Shown here piece after piece: positions 8,889-18,700 of a DNA stretch of 64,000 bases. The stretch lies in assembly GCF_017743935.1 (NCBI RefSeq), contig NZ_JAGHRE010000001.1, positions 103,683 through 167,682 on the forward strand. The letters are read 5' to 3'. This DNA is from Tropicibacter sp. R16_0 (lineage in GTDB: Bacteria; Pseudomonadota; Alphaproteobacteria; Rhodobacterales; Rhodobacteraceae). The translations under genes were made by a program, and so were the position numbers. The notes beneath the pieces are model-generated. The model did no database searches. It had not been told where the DNA came from and saw nothing but the letters and a program-made list of their open reading frames with translations. Each line of letters opens with the position of its first letter. Position 1 is the stretch's first letter.

Positions 8889-11800
8889 TTCTTTAAGGCG
8901 CTCTTAAGGTCTGTGAACTTGGCTTTGGCATCTTTGACAGCCTGTTCGCGCACTGGCCCGTATCCGCGAATGTCATCTGCTACGGACAGGATCGCCTGCC
9001 AAGCCTCGGTATCCGTTGCTTGATCCAACAGCCCCTCGTACCATGCCAGCGTTTCGCGATGCATCTTGGCCTCGGAATGGTAGCCGAACGGGTTCAGAGG
9101 TGAATTGCGCAAACCTTTGCCCTTGGCCAGAAGCCCCAGAACCGGCTGCATCCATGGCCCAAATGCGCGCTTTGCGGGGCGTCCGCGACCGTCCTTACCA
9201 AAGTTCAGGATCGGCGGGGCCATGTGGTAGTTGACCTTGAAATTCCCTTCGAACTGCTGGTCCAACTCGTCGGCAAAGGCCTGTCCAGTCATCAGGCGCG
9301 CGACCTCGAACTCATCCTTGTAGGCCATCAGTTTGAACAGATTGCGCGCGGCGATCTTGGCCAGATCATCCGATGTTCTGGCGCGGAGTTGCTCAATCCG
9401 GTCGGTGTAGCGTTTCGCGTAGTCCGCGTTCTGATAGTCGGTCAGGAACGCGGCGCGGCGCGCAATCATCTGGTCCAGAGTTTCTGGCTGTACCTCGGGC
9501 GTGATCATATCGTTCAGGCGCGTAGGATCCGCCGCCATAGCACGCCCCACGGCAAAGGCCAGCTTGTTCTTTTCAACGGCCACACCGTTCAGCAGGATCG
9601 CTTGTGACAGGGACATCTGGTCAACCGGGACCAGCCCCTTTTGCCAGGCAAAGCCCAGCATCATCACATTGGCAAAGACCGCATCCCCCAGCACCTGTTC
9701 GGCCAGCGCGTTGGCATCGAACCCGGCCACATTACCGGCACCCACAACCCGTGAAATCTCAACCTCTCGGGTGTCGACGTTCAACTGCGCATCGCGGCGC
9801 AGAACCAGATCGCCGGTTGGCATCTCGGCCCGGTTCAAGACCACTCGCGTGCCCGCCCGATAATGCGCCGACGCCTTGGGGGCCGAGCTGACCACCACAT
9901 CGCAGCCGATCACCGCATCCGCCGTGCCCTGGTCGATCCGCACCTGGTTCAGCGCCTCGGGCGCAGCACCCAAGCGGATATAGCTGAGCACGGTGCCGAA
10001 TTTCTGTGCAAAGCCCGTGAAATCGAGGACTGAGCTGCCCTTGCCTTCAAGGTGCGCAGCCATGGTGATCAGCGCGCCGACGGTCACAACGCCGGTGCCG
10101 CCCACCCCCGTGACCAAAAGGTCAAAAGGGTCCGTGAGTGGTGGAAGCTCGGGGGTGGGCAGACCGGCCTCGATGGTCTCCAGATCCAGTGTCACGGCGC
10201 GTTTGCGCCGGGTGGCACCTTCGACAGTGACAAAGCTGGGGCAGAACCCTTCGAGGCATGAGAAATCCTTGTTGCAGGAACTCAGGTTGATCTTGCGCTT
10301 GCGACCCAGGGGTGTTTCGCGCGGCTCGACGCTCAGGCAATTCGAGGCCACCGAACAATCACCGCAGCCTTCGCAGACCAGATCGTTGATCCAGGCGAAC
10401 CGCTTGGGGTCGTCCATCGTGCCCCGCTTGCGGCGGCGGCGTTTCTCGGTGGCGCAGGTTTGTTCGTAGATCAGGACAGTGACGCCGGGAATATCGCGCA
10501 GCTCGCGTTGCACCTGATCCATTTCCTTGCGGTCGTGGAATGAGGTGTTAGCCGGGAAATCAGAGCGTGAGAATTTTTCGATGTTGTCCGACACCAAGGC
10601 GATCCGATCGACCCCCTCAGCCCGGCAGGTCTGGGCGATGCCAGATACGCTGACAGGGCCGTCCACAGGCTGGCCACCGGTCATCGCAACCGCGTCGTTA
10701 TAGAGGATCTTGTAAGTGATATTGGTGCCTGCCGCGACCGCCTGACGGATCGCGAGTGAGCCGGAGTGATACCAGGTGCCTTCGCCCAGGTTCTGGAAAA
10801 TATGCTTGCCACCGTTGAATTTGGAGGTAACCACATGCGGCACTCCTTCGCCGCCCATCTGCGCATATCCCACGGTCTGGCGGTCCATCCAACTGGCCAT
10901 GACGTGACAGCCGATACCACTGGCTGCGGTGGACCCCTCGGGCACTTTGGTCGAGCTGTTGTGCGGGCAGCCCGAGCAGAAATACGGCGTCCGGGTGGCA
11001 CCGGGCACGTTGATCAACTGCGGCGGCGTGTCGGTCAGCGCTTTGGCTTTGGCGGGTAGACCCTCTTCGGGGAAAAACGCATCCAGACGCGCGGCGACGA
11101 TCGGGGCCAGCATCAGCGGGCTCAGCTCTCCGGTCCAGGGGATCAGCGGCTCACCGTGGCTGTCGTATTTACCGACCATCTTATGCGGTTTGTCACCTGG
11201 CCAGTCATAGAAATACTCCTTGAACTGGCTTTCGATGATGCCGCGCTTTTCTTCGACCACCAACACCTCGGCCTTGCCTTTTACAAAGCGCAGGGCGTTG
11301 CGGCGCGCCAGCGGCCAAACCATGCCGACCTTGTAGATGTCGATGCCCAATTCACGGCACTTGGCCTCATCCAGCCCCAGCAGGCGCAAGGCCTCCATCA
11401 GGTCCAGATGGCCCTTGCCGGTGGTGACAAAACCGAACTTGGCCTTATCGATGTCATAGACGCGGCGGTCGATCGGGTTGGCCTCGGCAAAGGCACGCAC
11501 GGCGCGCAGCTTGTGTTGAATGCGGGTTTCAATTTCGGGCGAAGGCAGATCAGCAGATCGCACATGCAACCCGCCCGCCGGCAGGTCGATCTGGGGCAGC
11601 TCAAACACGCGATCAGGGTGCAGTTCCACCGAGCGCGCGCTTTCCACCGTCTCGCTGATTGCCTTGAAGCCCACCCAAGTTCCGGAAAACCGCGACAATG
11701 CCAGCCCGTATTCACCGTATTCCAGATACTCATCGATCGACGCCGGGTTCAGCGTCGGCATGAACCAGGACATGAAGGCCACGTCGGATTGATGCGGCAT

Positions 11801-12277
11801 CGAACTGGACACGCAGCCGTGGTCATCGCCTGCGACCACAAGCACGCCGCCCTTGGGCGCCGAGCCGTAGGCGTTGCCGTGTTTCAGCGCGTCACCCGAG
11901 CGATCCACGCCGGGGCCCTTGCCGTACCACATGGAAAACACGCCCTCGACCTCGCAATGCGGGTCCAGCGTGGCCTGCTGCGCGCCCAAAACAGCCGTGG
12001 CGCCCAGATCCTCGTTCACTGCGGGCATGAATTTGATCTTGTCCTCGCCCAACCGTTCCCGAGCGCGCCACATCTCCAGATCCAACGCGCCAAGCGGCGA
12101 ACCCCGATAGCCCGACACGAAACCGGCCGTGTTCAGCCCCGCCTCGCGATCGCGCCGGGCCTGATCCATCATGATCCTCGCCAAAGCTTGGGTCCCGGTC
12201 AGGAATACCCGTCCGGTGGTGTTGGTATAGCGATCCGAGAGTTGATACGGGCGGAGGTTCGGCGCGTGCTGTGTCAT
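8885..12277 (-). CDS. indolepyruvate:ferredoxin oxidoreductase family protein, fused alpha-beta
   Basis: A 1130-residue fusion of the alpha and beta chains of indolepyruvate ferredoxin oxidoreductase, which oxidatively decarboxylates aryl pyruvates (products of aromatic amino acid transamination) to acyl-CoA with ferredoxin as acceptor. From the N-terminus: pyrimidine-binding region (GFVSGYRGSPLGALDLEMW), thiamine-diphosphate-binding core (YFCSGCPHNSSTKVPEG, then GGQPVDGP), a cluster-binding CEGCGDCSVASNC near residue 630, and a C-terminal gamma/beta-type domain beginning LLVTGVGGTGVVTVG near residue 725. The ATG at 12277 gives MTQHAPNLRPYQLSDRY; an ATG three codons upstream is equally possible. 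Divergent from an Lrp/AsnC gene that probably controls it. Confidence 0.92.
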   Translation of the reverse strand: MTQHAPNLRPYQLSDRYTNTTGRVFLTGTQALARIMMDQARRDREAGLNTAGFVSGYRGSPLGALDLEMWRARERLGEDKIKFMPAVNEDLGATAVLGAQQATLDPHCEVEGVFSMWYGKGPGVDRSGDALKHGNAYGSAPKGGVLVVAGDDHGCVSSSMPHQSDVAFMSWFMPTLNPASIDEYLEYGEYGLALSRFSGTWVGFKAISETVESARSVELHPDRVFELPQIDLPAGGLHVRSADLPSPEIETRIQHKLRAVRAFAEANPIDRRVYDIDKAKFGFVTTGKGHLDLMEALRLLGLDEAKCRELGIDIYKVGMVWPLARRNALRFVKGKAEVLVVEEKRGIIESQFKEYFYDWPGDKPHKMVGKYDSHGEPLIPWTGELSPLMLAPIVAARLDAFFPEEGLPAKAKALTDTPPQLINVPGATRTPYFCSGCPHNSSTKVPEGSTAASGIGCHVMASWMDRQTVGYAQMGGEGVPHVVTSKFNGGKHIFQNLGEGTWYHSGSLAIRQAVAAGTNITYKILYNDAVAMTGGQPVDGPVSVSGIAQTCRAEGVDRIALVSDNIEKFSRSDFPANTSFHDRKEMDQVQRELRDIPGVTVLIYEQTCATEKRRRRKRGTMDDPKRFAWINDLVCEGCGDCSVASNCLSVEPRETPLGRKRKINLSSCNKDFSCLEGFCPSFVTVEGATRRKRAVTLDLETIEAGLPTPELPPLTDPFDLLVTGVGGTGVVTVGALITMAAHLEGKGSSVLDFTGFAQKFGTVLSYIRLGAAPEALNQVRIDQGTADAVIGCDVVVSSAPKASAHYRAGTRVVLNRAEMPTGDLVLRRDAQLNVDTREVEISRVVGAGNVAGFDANALAEQVLGDAVFANVMMLGFAWQKGLVPVDQMSLSQAILLNGVAVEKNKLAFAVGRAMAADPTRLNDMITPEVQPETLDQMIARRAAFLTDYQNADYAKRYTDRIEQLRARTSDDLAKIAARNLFKLMAYKDEFEVARLMTGQAFADELDQQFEGNFKVNYHMAPPILNFGKDGRGRPAKRAFGPWMQPVLGLLAKGKGLRNSPLNPFGYHSEAKMHRETLAWYEGLLDQATDTEAWQAILSVADDIRGYGPVREQAVKDAKAKFTDLKSALKN

Positions 12278-12409
12278 GGCTGGCAAACAATCGTTGTTGG
12301 CGTGGGTCTGAACAATTTGCCTTGTTTTGGGTGGAATAGCTTTCCAATTTTCGCGGTGAATGATGAAATTTTGGTTTGATCAACCGGATAGGGGCGATAT
12401 TTTGGGTGA

Positions 12410-12883
12410 ATGAACCAGAGTCTTCAATTCGATGACCGCGACCGAAAAATCCTGCGCTTGTTGGAAAAGGACAGCCGGATTTCCAACGCTGATCTGGCCG
12501 ATGCGGTCGGGATGTCGACCTCGGCCCTTTGGCGGCGGGTGCGCGCGCTGGAAGAGGCGGGCGTGATCGAGCGGTATGGGATCGTGGTGAACCCCAAAGC
12601 GATGGGGTTCGGGTTTCAGGCCATCGTCCACGTACAGTTGACGCGACATGACCCTGAAAAAATCGTGGATTTCATCCGTGCTGTTGAGAACGCGTCAGAG
12701 GTGCAGGAGTGTTTTGCCACGACCGGTCAATCCGACTATCACCTGCGGGTGATCTGTGCGGACCTGGATCACTACAACCGCTTCCTCGAGGATTTTCTGT
12801 TTCGATTGCCGGCCGTGGCCAGTGCGCAAACCAATGTGGTGTTGCGCACGATCAAGGACCACGGTCCGGTTGCCCCTGCCTGA
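12410..12883 (+). CDS. Lrp/AsnC family transcriptional regulator
   Basis: A 157-residue regulator with the classic N-terminal winged-helix of Lrp/AsnC proteins (FDDRDRKILRLLEKDSRISNADLADAVGMS, helix-turn-helix about residues 20-50) and a C-terminal RAM/ligand-binding domain (VQECFATTGQSDYHLRVICADLDHYNRFLEDFLF). Such proteins form octamers or hexadecamers and sense amino acids. It is divergent from the fused indolepyruvate oxidoreductase with 132 AT-rich bases between, so it very probably regulates that gene in response to aromatic or branched amino acids; the effector is an inference. The family identity is clear, the specific regulon is not. Confidence 0.93.
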   Translation: MNQSLQFDDRDRKILRLLEKDSRISNADLADAVGMSTSALWRRVRALEEAGVIERYGIVVNPKAMGFGFQAIVHVQLTRHDPEKIVDFIRAVENASEVQECFATTGQSDYHLRVICADLDHYNRFLEDFLFRLPAVASAQTNVVLRTIKDHGPVAPA

Positions 12884-12914
12884 GGGCGTGATGCGGGTCA
12901 CGCCATCCGATTGA

Positions 12915-13109
12915 TCAGCATTCGAACCATACTTTGGACGGTTCGTTCGGAACCTCGGTCAGGAATGTTGCACCGGAACAGGTGCTCTGTGCGGCTTGTG
13001 TGGCGGACGCATTGACGGTGCCGGATTGAACCCTGGGCAACGCACTGGTTTGATATGAACAGGCGGAAACGGCAAAAACCGCGACGATAGCTGAAATTCG
13101 AATGAGCAA
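12915..13109 (-). CDS. small putative lipoprotein
   Basis: A 64-residue protein with a hydrophobic N-terminal segment (MLIRISAIVAVFAVSAC) ending in a lipobox-like VSAC at Cys17, followed by a Ser/Thr/Ala-rich stretch and a short C-terminal part with two further cysteines (TCSGATFLTEV...WFEC) that could form a disulphide. This predicts a membrane-anchored periplasmic lipoprotein of unknown function. The upstream region carries AAGAGGGGGTTGCTTTGC before the ATG. It converges with the Lrp gene, 31 bases away. Gene reality rests on the signal peptide and ribosome site; no homology was recognised. Confidence 0.6.
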   Translation of the reverse strand: MLIRISAIVAVFAVSACSYQTSALPRVQSGTVNASATQAAQSTCSGATFLTEVPNEPSKVWFEC

Positions 13110-13378
13110 AGCAACCCCCTCTTGGAAACTAGACCTGGAGAAAGGCTAGCCATCTGCCCGACGCCTGGCAATGTTCAGCGTTGATCAGGGATCACGATTG
13201 CACGCAAAGACGGCGACAATTTCAACATCCTTGACGTATTGCCATCAAAGCGGCGACAATCAGAGCGTGGTTAACGCCTGGGACCCTCTATTTCTTGTCT
13301 TGGGCACGCGTCTTGTAAAAAATATTGTAGATTTTTTATTCAAAGACTTCGGTTTGGCTGGCTGTGGGAGCAAGCACG

Positions 13379-15700
13379 ATGAAGTTCCGATTGATAAAAG
13401 CTTTGACGATGTGTGTTGGTGCTAGCCTAGGGACGGGCGCGGCACTGGCGGACTCCGATCCATTGGATGCACCGTTACAGATCGTGGAGTTCAAGCAAGG
13501 TGATACCCTGCGCGGAGTTGTCGGAGAACACCTCCGCGATCCTGACCTTTGGCCTGCGGTTCTGAAACTCAACAACATTGGGTCTTCTGCTGAACTGGTA
13601 CCTGGCACCCAATTGCGCCTGCCCGTGCGCCAAGTGGCGACAGCGGATGCTGCGCTGTTGTCTTCGTTGCAGGCGATCCAGAAGGCTAATGCAGAAGGCG
13701 CGCGGATTTTTGCACCGGACGAAATTGGTCAGGCGATCCAAAGCCGGGACGAGGCCGTCACCTCTCGCGAGATCGGCGAATGGCGCGAAGTGGTGAATTA
13801 TGCGGGGGTGGCCCGCGACTTTGCCCGCGAAGCGCTGGATATCTCGATTGCTCAGCGAGATCGGTCCGCCGAGGCTGTTGTGTCTGATGTGCAAGGCAAC
13901 GTTGAAGGGCGCGCGCCGGTCGAACCCAGCTGGTCGGACCGCAATCGCAATGACATCCTTGTTGAATTCGAACGCATTCGGACCCTGTCCGCCAGCACGA
14001 CGCAGGTCACCTTCCGCGACCTCAGCCGATTGCGGTTGAACCCGAATTCCAACGCCACCATCCAACGGATGCGCTCGGACCCGTTGACTGGCGGTGAGGT
14101 GACCAAAGTGTCATTGGCCGAAGGGGACTTCTATGCGCTGCTGAACCAGCTGTCCGACAAGACCACGTTCGAGATCGATGTGCCGGGGATCGAAACCACG
14201 ACCAACTCGGCCGATTTCTGGATCAAGAACGATCAAAGCGGCGCGCGCTTTGTCAATTATGACTCGCCCGGCCTTGAGATCGAGCGCGAAGGCCAGACGT
14301 TTGAGTTGGGCGAGAACGAGGGCGTGGTGATCGCGGGAACCGGTGCCCAACGGGCCGAAGTGCTGACCAGCCCGCTGTTGAACCTGCCGAGTGTGGGGGA
14401 GATCCTGTATTCCGAGACGGCGAGCCTGAGTTGGGAAGTATTTTCGGGGGCCGAAGCCTATTGGCTTGAGGTCGCCAGCGATCCCGGGTTCAACCAGATG
14501 CAGATCTCGGAATGGGGTATTCGTGATACGGCTTTTGCCGCCACGGGGTTGAAACCGGCGCGGTATCACTGGCGGGTCGCGGCGCTCGACAAGCTGGGCC
14601 TGCCAGGTGAGTGGAGCACACCGCGTGATTTTACCTTGCGGGTCGACAACACGCCGCCCTTCCTGACGCTGATGTCCCCTGCTGCCGGCACCATCGCAAC
14701 CAAGCCGCAGATCGAAGTTCTGGGCGCGACCGAGCTTGAGGCGACGCTGACGCTGGATGGCAAACCGCTCAAAGTCGATGGAGACGGCAGTTTTGTGGCT
14801 AACGTGGATCTGGCACCTGGCGAGAACGTCATCGAAGTTGTTGCAATTGATCTGGCGGGCAACACCAGCCGCCGCAGCCAGTCGGTGATCTATCGTCCCT
14901 CGGCCGAGGTCGAGATTGCGCTGTCGGATCAGATCGCCCGCGTGGATCAGGCGCTGGCCTCGCGTACGGATCAGCTTTCTGTATCAGCCAGCACAACAGC
15001 TGAACCCGGGGCCGCTGTGTTGGTGCGCGATGCATCGGATGCCGTGGTGGTCAAAACCCAAGTAGGAGCGGCCGGTTCCATCGGGTTCACCGTCCCGGTT
15101 GAGGACGCCGCGCGCGAGTTCACCATCCAGATCCTCGCGCCAGGTGGCGCGGTTGAAGGGGCACTGCGGTTTGCTGCGCTTCGCGATCAGATCGCGCCCG
15201 AGATCACGTTGGACCTGCCGCCGCCGCGCGCAACCTCGGACGAGGTGTTGTCTGTGACCGGCGCAACAGGGGACGCGGTGCGGTTGACACTCAATGGAAC
15301 AGATTTGCCTGTCCAGGACGGGCGCTTTGACCTGACCGTGACGCTTGCGCCGGGGCCAAACGCCTTTGAACTGGTGGCCGTGGATGCCGTGGGCAATGTC
15401 AGCGTTACGCGGCTGAACACGCTGCTGGATGTGGACCCGCCCGAGGTTCTGAGCGTCGAGCTGGGACGTCCACAAGGCGATACCGGCCCGATCGAGATCG
15501 ATGTTCAGGCGCGCGATGCATCGGGGCTGCGACAGGCGGCACCATTTGTCATCAGCGTCGACGGGGCCGAAATTGAAGGGTTTTTGCGCTGCGACAGCGT
15601 CAGCGGATTGTGCCGGGCGGTTTTGCCGCCCGAGACCGGCGAACTGGAGCTGGTTGAACTGATCATCGAAGATTACGCGGGGAACACCGCCTTCGAATAA
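13379..15700 (+). CDS. exported LysM/FecR-domain protein with Ig-like repeats
   Basis: A 773-residue exported protein. Residues 1-25 are a signal peptide (MKFRLIKALTMCVGASLGTGAALA). Residues about 35-85 form a LysM-like domain (VEFKQGDTLRGVVGEHLRDPDLW...LVPGTQLRLPV) that would bind peptidoglycan. A FecR-like domain follows around 205-320 (RLNPNSNATIQRMR...TTFEIDVPGIETTT), then a fibronectin-III-like module (about 335-420) and three Ig/cadherin-like modules each ending in a motif such as VVAIDLAGNTS, LVAVDAVGNVS or LIIEDYAGNTA. It is 66 bases upstream of the PKD giant and two genes upstream of an adenylate cyclase, all on the same strand. A structural or sensory role at the cell wall is likely; no enzyme motif is visible. 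GGGAGCAAGCACG precedes the ATG. Confidence 0.85.
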   Translation: MKFRLIKALTMCVGASLGTGAALADSDPLDAPLQIVEFKQGDTLRGVVGEHLRDPDLWPAVLKLNNIGSSAELVPGTQLRLPVRQVATADAALLSSLQAIQKANAEGARIFAPDEIGQAIQSRDEAVTSREIGEWREVVNYAGVARDFAREALDISIAQRDRSAEAVVSDVQGNVEGRAPVEPSWSDRNRNDILVEFERIRTLSASTTQVTFRDLSRLRLNPNSNATIQRMRSDPLTGGEVTKVSLAEGDFYALLNQLSDKTTFEIDVPGIETTTNSADFWIKNDQSGARFVNYDSPGLEIEREGQTFELGENEGVVIAGTGAQRAEVLTSPLLNLPSVGEILYSETASLSWEVFSGAEAYWLEVASDPGFNQMQISEWGIRDTAFAATGLKPARYHWRVAALDKLGLPGEWSTPRDFTLRVDNTPPFLTLMSPAAGTIATKPQIEVLGATELEATLTLDGKPLKVDGDGSFVANVDLAPGENVIEVVAIDLAGNTSRRSQSVIYRPSAEVEIALSDQIARVDQALASRTDQLSVSASTTAEPGAAVLVRDASDAVVVKTQVGAAGSIGFTVPVEDAAREFTIQILAPGGAVEGALRFAALRDQIAPEITLDLPPPRATSDEVLSVTGATGDAVRLTLNGTDLPVQDGRFDLTVTLAPGPNAFELVAVDAVGNVSVTRLNTLLDVDPPEVLSVELGRPQGDTGPIEIDVQARDASGLRQAAPFVISVDGAEIEGFLRCDSVSGLCRAVLPPETGELELVELIIEDYAGNTAFE

Positions 15701-15765
15701 CCAATGACCTGACCGGTGTGGGGGCATCGATTGGGTTCAGAAGGAACGGCAGAGGGGAACGGAAC

Positions 15766-18700
15766 ATGTGGTGGAAGAAAGGCTGCGCAGCTGCCGCGCT
15801 GGCTATGATTTTGTCGCCCATTCCACTTGTGGCGCAAGTTGCGACGGTATCGGATGGTCTGCTTGTGGTCTATGGCCCACAGGCCCCCGCCCGCGAAGGG
15901 GATGTCGACCGACGCGAGCAGGTTTTCTTCAGCATTCCGGCCGATCTGAAAGACCGTGTTTACGTGCGGATTTTCGATCCCGAAGTTGGCGGTGACAATG
16001 ATTTCACCTATGGCGGACCGGGCGACTCTGAAACCACGTTTCGGGTGTTTGGCGGGGCCGGGGCCTATACCGATGCCGACCGGCCCGAACCCGTCGCAGA
16101 CGGTGCACGCGAGCCGCGTCTGATCCCTTATGATCCGGTCACACAGCCAGGCAAGCTGATCCGGGAAAAGGCCTGGGGCGCCGATCGCGCCACCGATGGG
16201 CGTTGGGTCAGCCTGGGCGCACTGCGCGCGCGTCAGGGCGAGATTGTGGAGGGCCGCGCCTATTTCCGCATCGACGTGCAGGGCAGCAAGGGCAACGACG
16301 GCAACGGCTATACCCTGGGTGTCAGCCTGTCCCGCGACCGGGCCCGCGCGCCTCAAGGGCTCGAGATGTTTTCCTATCGTCCAACCGTGCGCTGGTCTGC
16401 GGGCGCGACCGCAACGCAGGTGTGGTTCACACGCAAAACGGACGGACCGTTTCAAGTCCAGAGCTTTGATGGTGCAAATGGTGAATTGGCGCTTGTGACT
16501 GACTATGGCGATCTGGGTTTGCGTATCTCGGGTCAGAATTTCTGGACCTCGGACACCGTCGACACGGATGAGACCAATCTGGCGATCAGCCTGCTGGGCG
16601 GGTTCGAGACACCCAATGATGTCACTTTGGCTGTTTTTGACGCGGCTGGCGATCCGGTGCCGCTGGACATGCCGCCAAAACTGGCGCCTGAACCATCGCG
16701 CCCCACGGCAGTGGGAACTGGCCAACCCTTGGCCGATTGCCGCTCGGTTGCGTTTGATGGCAGCCAATCCATCGGTTTGACGCCCTTGGGGTACGACTGG
16801 GATTTCGGCGACGGCAACACGTCGACCGAACCCGTAGTGGCGCATCGCTATGCCGATCCGGGCCGCTACACTGCACGCCTGCGCGTCCTCGATCCCGGCA
16901 CCCGCCCCGGTCGCGGGGATGAAGTCACGGTGCCGGTTCACGTCCGCAATGCACCTGTCGCGGTGCCTGGAACGGATATCGTCGTTGCCCCTGGCCAGAC
17001 GGTAGAGTTTGACGGATCAAATTCGCAACCATCGGACAGTCCGATCACCGGCTACGGCTGGACCTTTGGCGATGGGGGCAAGGCCGAAGGGGCCAGAACC
17101 GCCTATGTCTATAAAACCCCCGGTCAATACCGCGCTGTGCTGCGCGTCAGGGACGACAGCACCCATCCCTGTAACGTGGGTCTTGCGACCCGCCGGGTGG
17201 TTGTGAACTTTGCCCCGGTGGCCGAGGCCGGAACGGATCAGAGCGCCATCGTCGGCCAGACAGTGATCGTCTCGGGTGGGGCCAGCTATGATGTGGACGG
17301 GCTGATCAATACCTACCGTTGGTCCATGGGCGACGGCACAGTTCTGGAGGGCGAAACCGTCACCCATCAGTACGCGGAAAGCGGATCCTATCAGGTGCTG
17401 CTCACCGTCATCGACGACAGCGGTGTTGCCAACAACCTGGCCACCGACGGCATGCGGATCGAGGTCAACGCGCCACCCGAACCCACCTTCACCATTCCCG
17501 ACCGTCCCGTGTCCGTCTCGGAATTGGCGATGCTGGATGGGTCTGCCTCTTCGGATGCAGACGGGCAAATCCTGTCCTACATCTGGGACTTTGGCGATGG
17601 CGCCATGGGCGAGGGGCCAAAGGTCGACTATGCTTGGACCCGCGCGGGCGAATACACCGTCACGCTGACGGTCGAGGATGACAGTGGCACCGCATCCGCG
17701 CTTCAGTCCTTTTCCCGTATCATCCGTGTCGATGCGGCGCCGGTGGCGGATGCGGGCCCCGATCAGTTCGTGACCGCCAGCGAAGTTTCTTTCTCGGGCG
17801 GCGGTTCGATCGACCCGGACGGCACGGTGACGGAATGGCTTTGGGACTTTGGCGATGGTGGCACAGCGTCCGGCCAGAACGTCAAACACGCCTATCTGCG
17901 ACCCGGCACGTATGAGGTCGCCCTGACGGTGCGTGATGACAGCGGCGCGCCGCTCAACACCGACCGGGCCACGATGCAGGTCACCGTCAATGCCACACCG
18001 ATTGCGGACGCCGGCCCACCACAAGTGGTGGCCCCGGGTGAAGAGTTTGTGGTCTCGGGTCGTGCGTCGGTCGACCCGGATGGCGAGGTGGCAGACTACA
18101 TCTGGACCTTCCCGGATGGGCAAACCGTCCGCGGATTGCGCGCGGCACACACGATCAACGAACCGGGCCTGTACCGGATTGGCTTGGTGGTGCGCGACAA
18201 TTTCCAGGGCGGCGCGGCCGAGGATGAGTCCGAGGTTTTCATCACCGTCAACGCCCCACCCGTGGCCGTTGCAGGTGCCGATCGCCTGATCGCACCGGGG
18301 GATACGCTGCAATTCGATGCGGGCCAAAGTTTTGACAGCGATGGTCAAGTGACCAACTTCCGGTGGGAGTTCGACGATCTGGGTGACCCGCTTGAGGCGC
18401 GCACCGTTGAGCGCCATTATCCCACGCCCGGTGTCTGGTCGGCGCAGTTGGTCGTCACCGACAACAGCGGCGTTCTGAACAGCACCGCAACCGACGACAT
18501 GACGATCCGCGTGAATCACCCGCCCGTGGCCGAGGCGGGGCCGGATATCGACACCGACAAGCTGTATGTCGCCTTTGATGCCTCGCAATCCAAGGACGCT
18601 GACGGCGATGCGCTGATGTATGAATGGGACTTTGGCGATGGATCTCCGGCCGCTTATGGCACACAGGTGACCCACGTCTATCCGCGTTCGGGCGTGTTCC

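Noticed and set aside
11156..12379. 407-codon open frame antisense to the indolepyruvate oxidoreductase
   Set aside because: Shadow of a clear enzyme gene; composition is that of reversed coding sequence.
13171..13425. 84-codon open frame upstream of the LysM/FecR gene
   Set aside because: Overlaps the real start at 13379, has no family resemblance and lies in an AT-rich promoter region. I see nothing else in 13110-13378.
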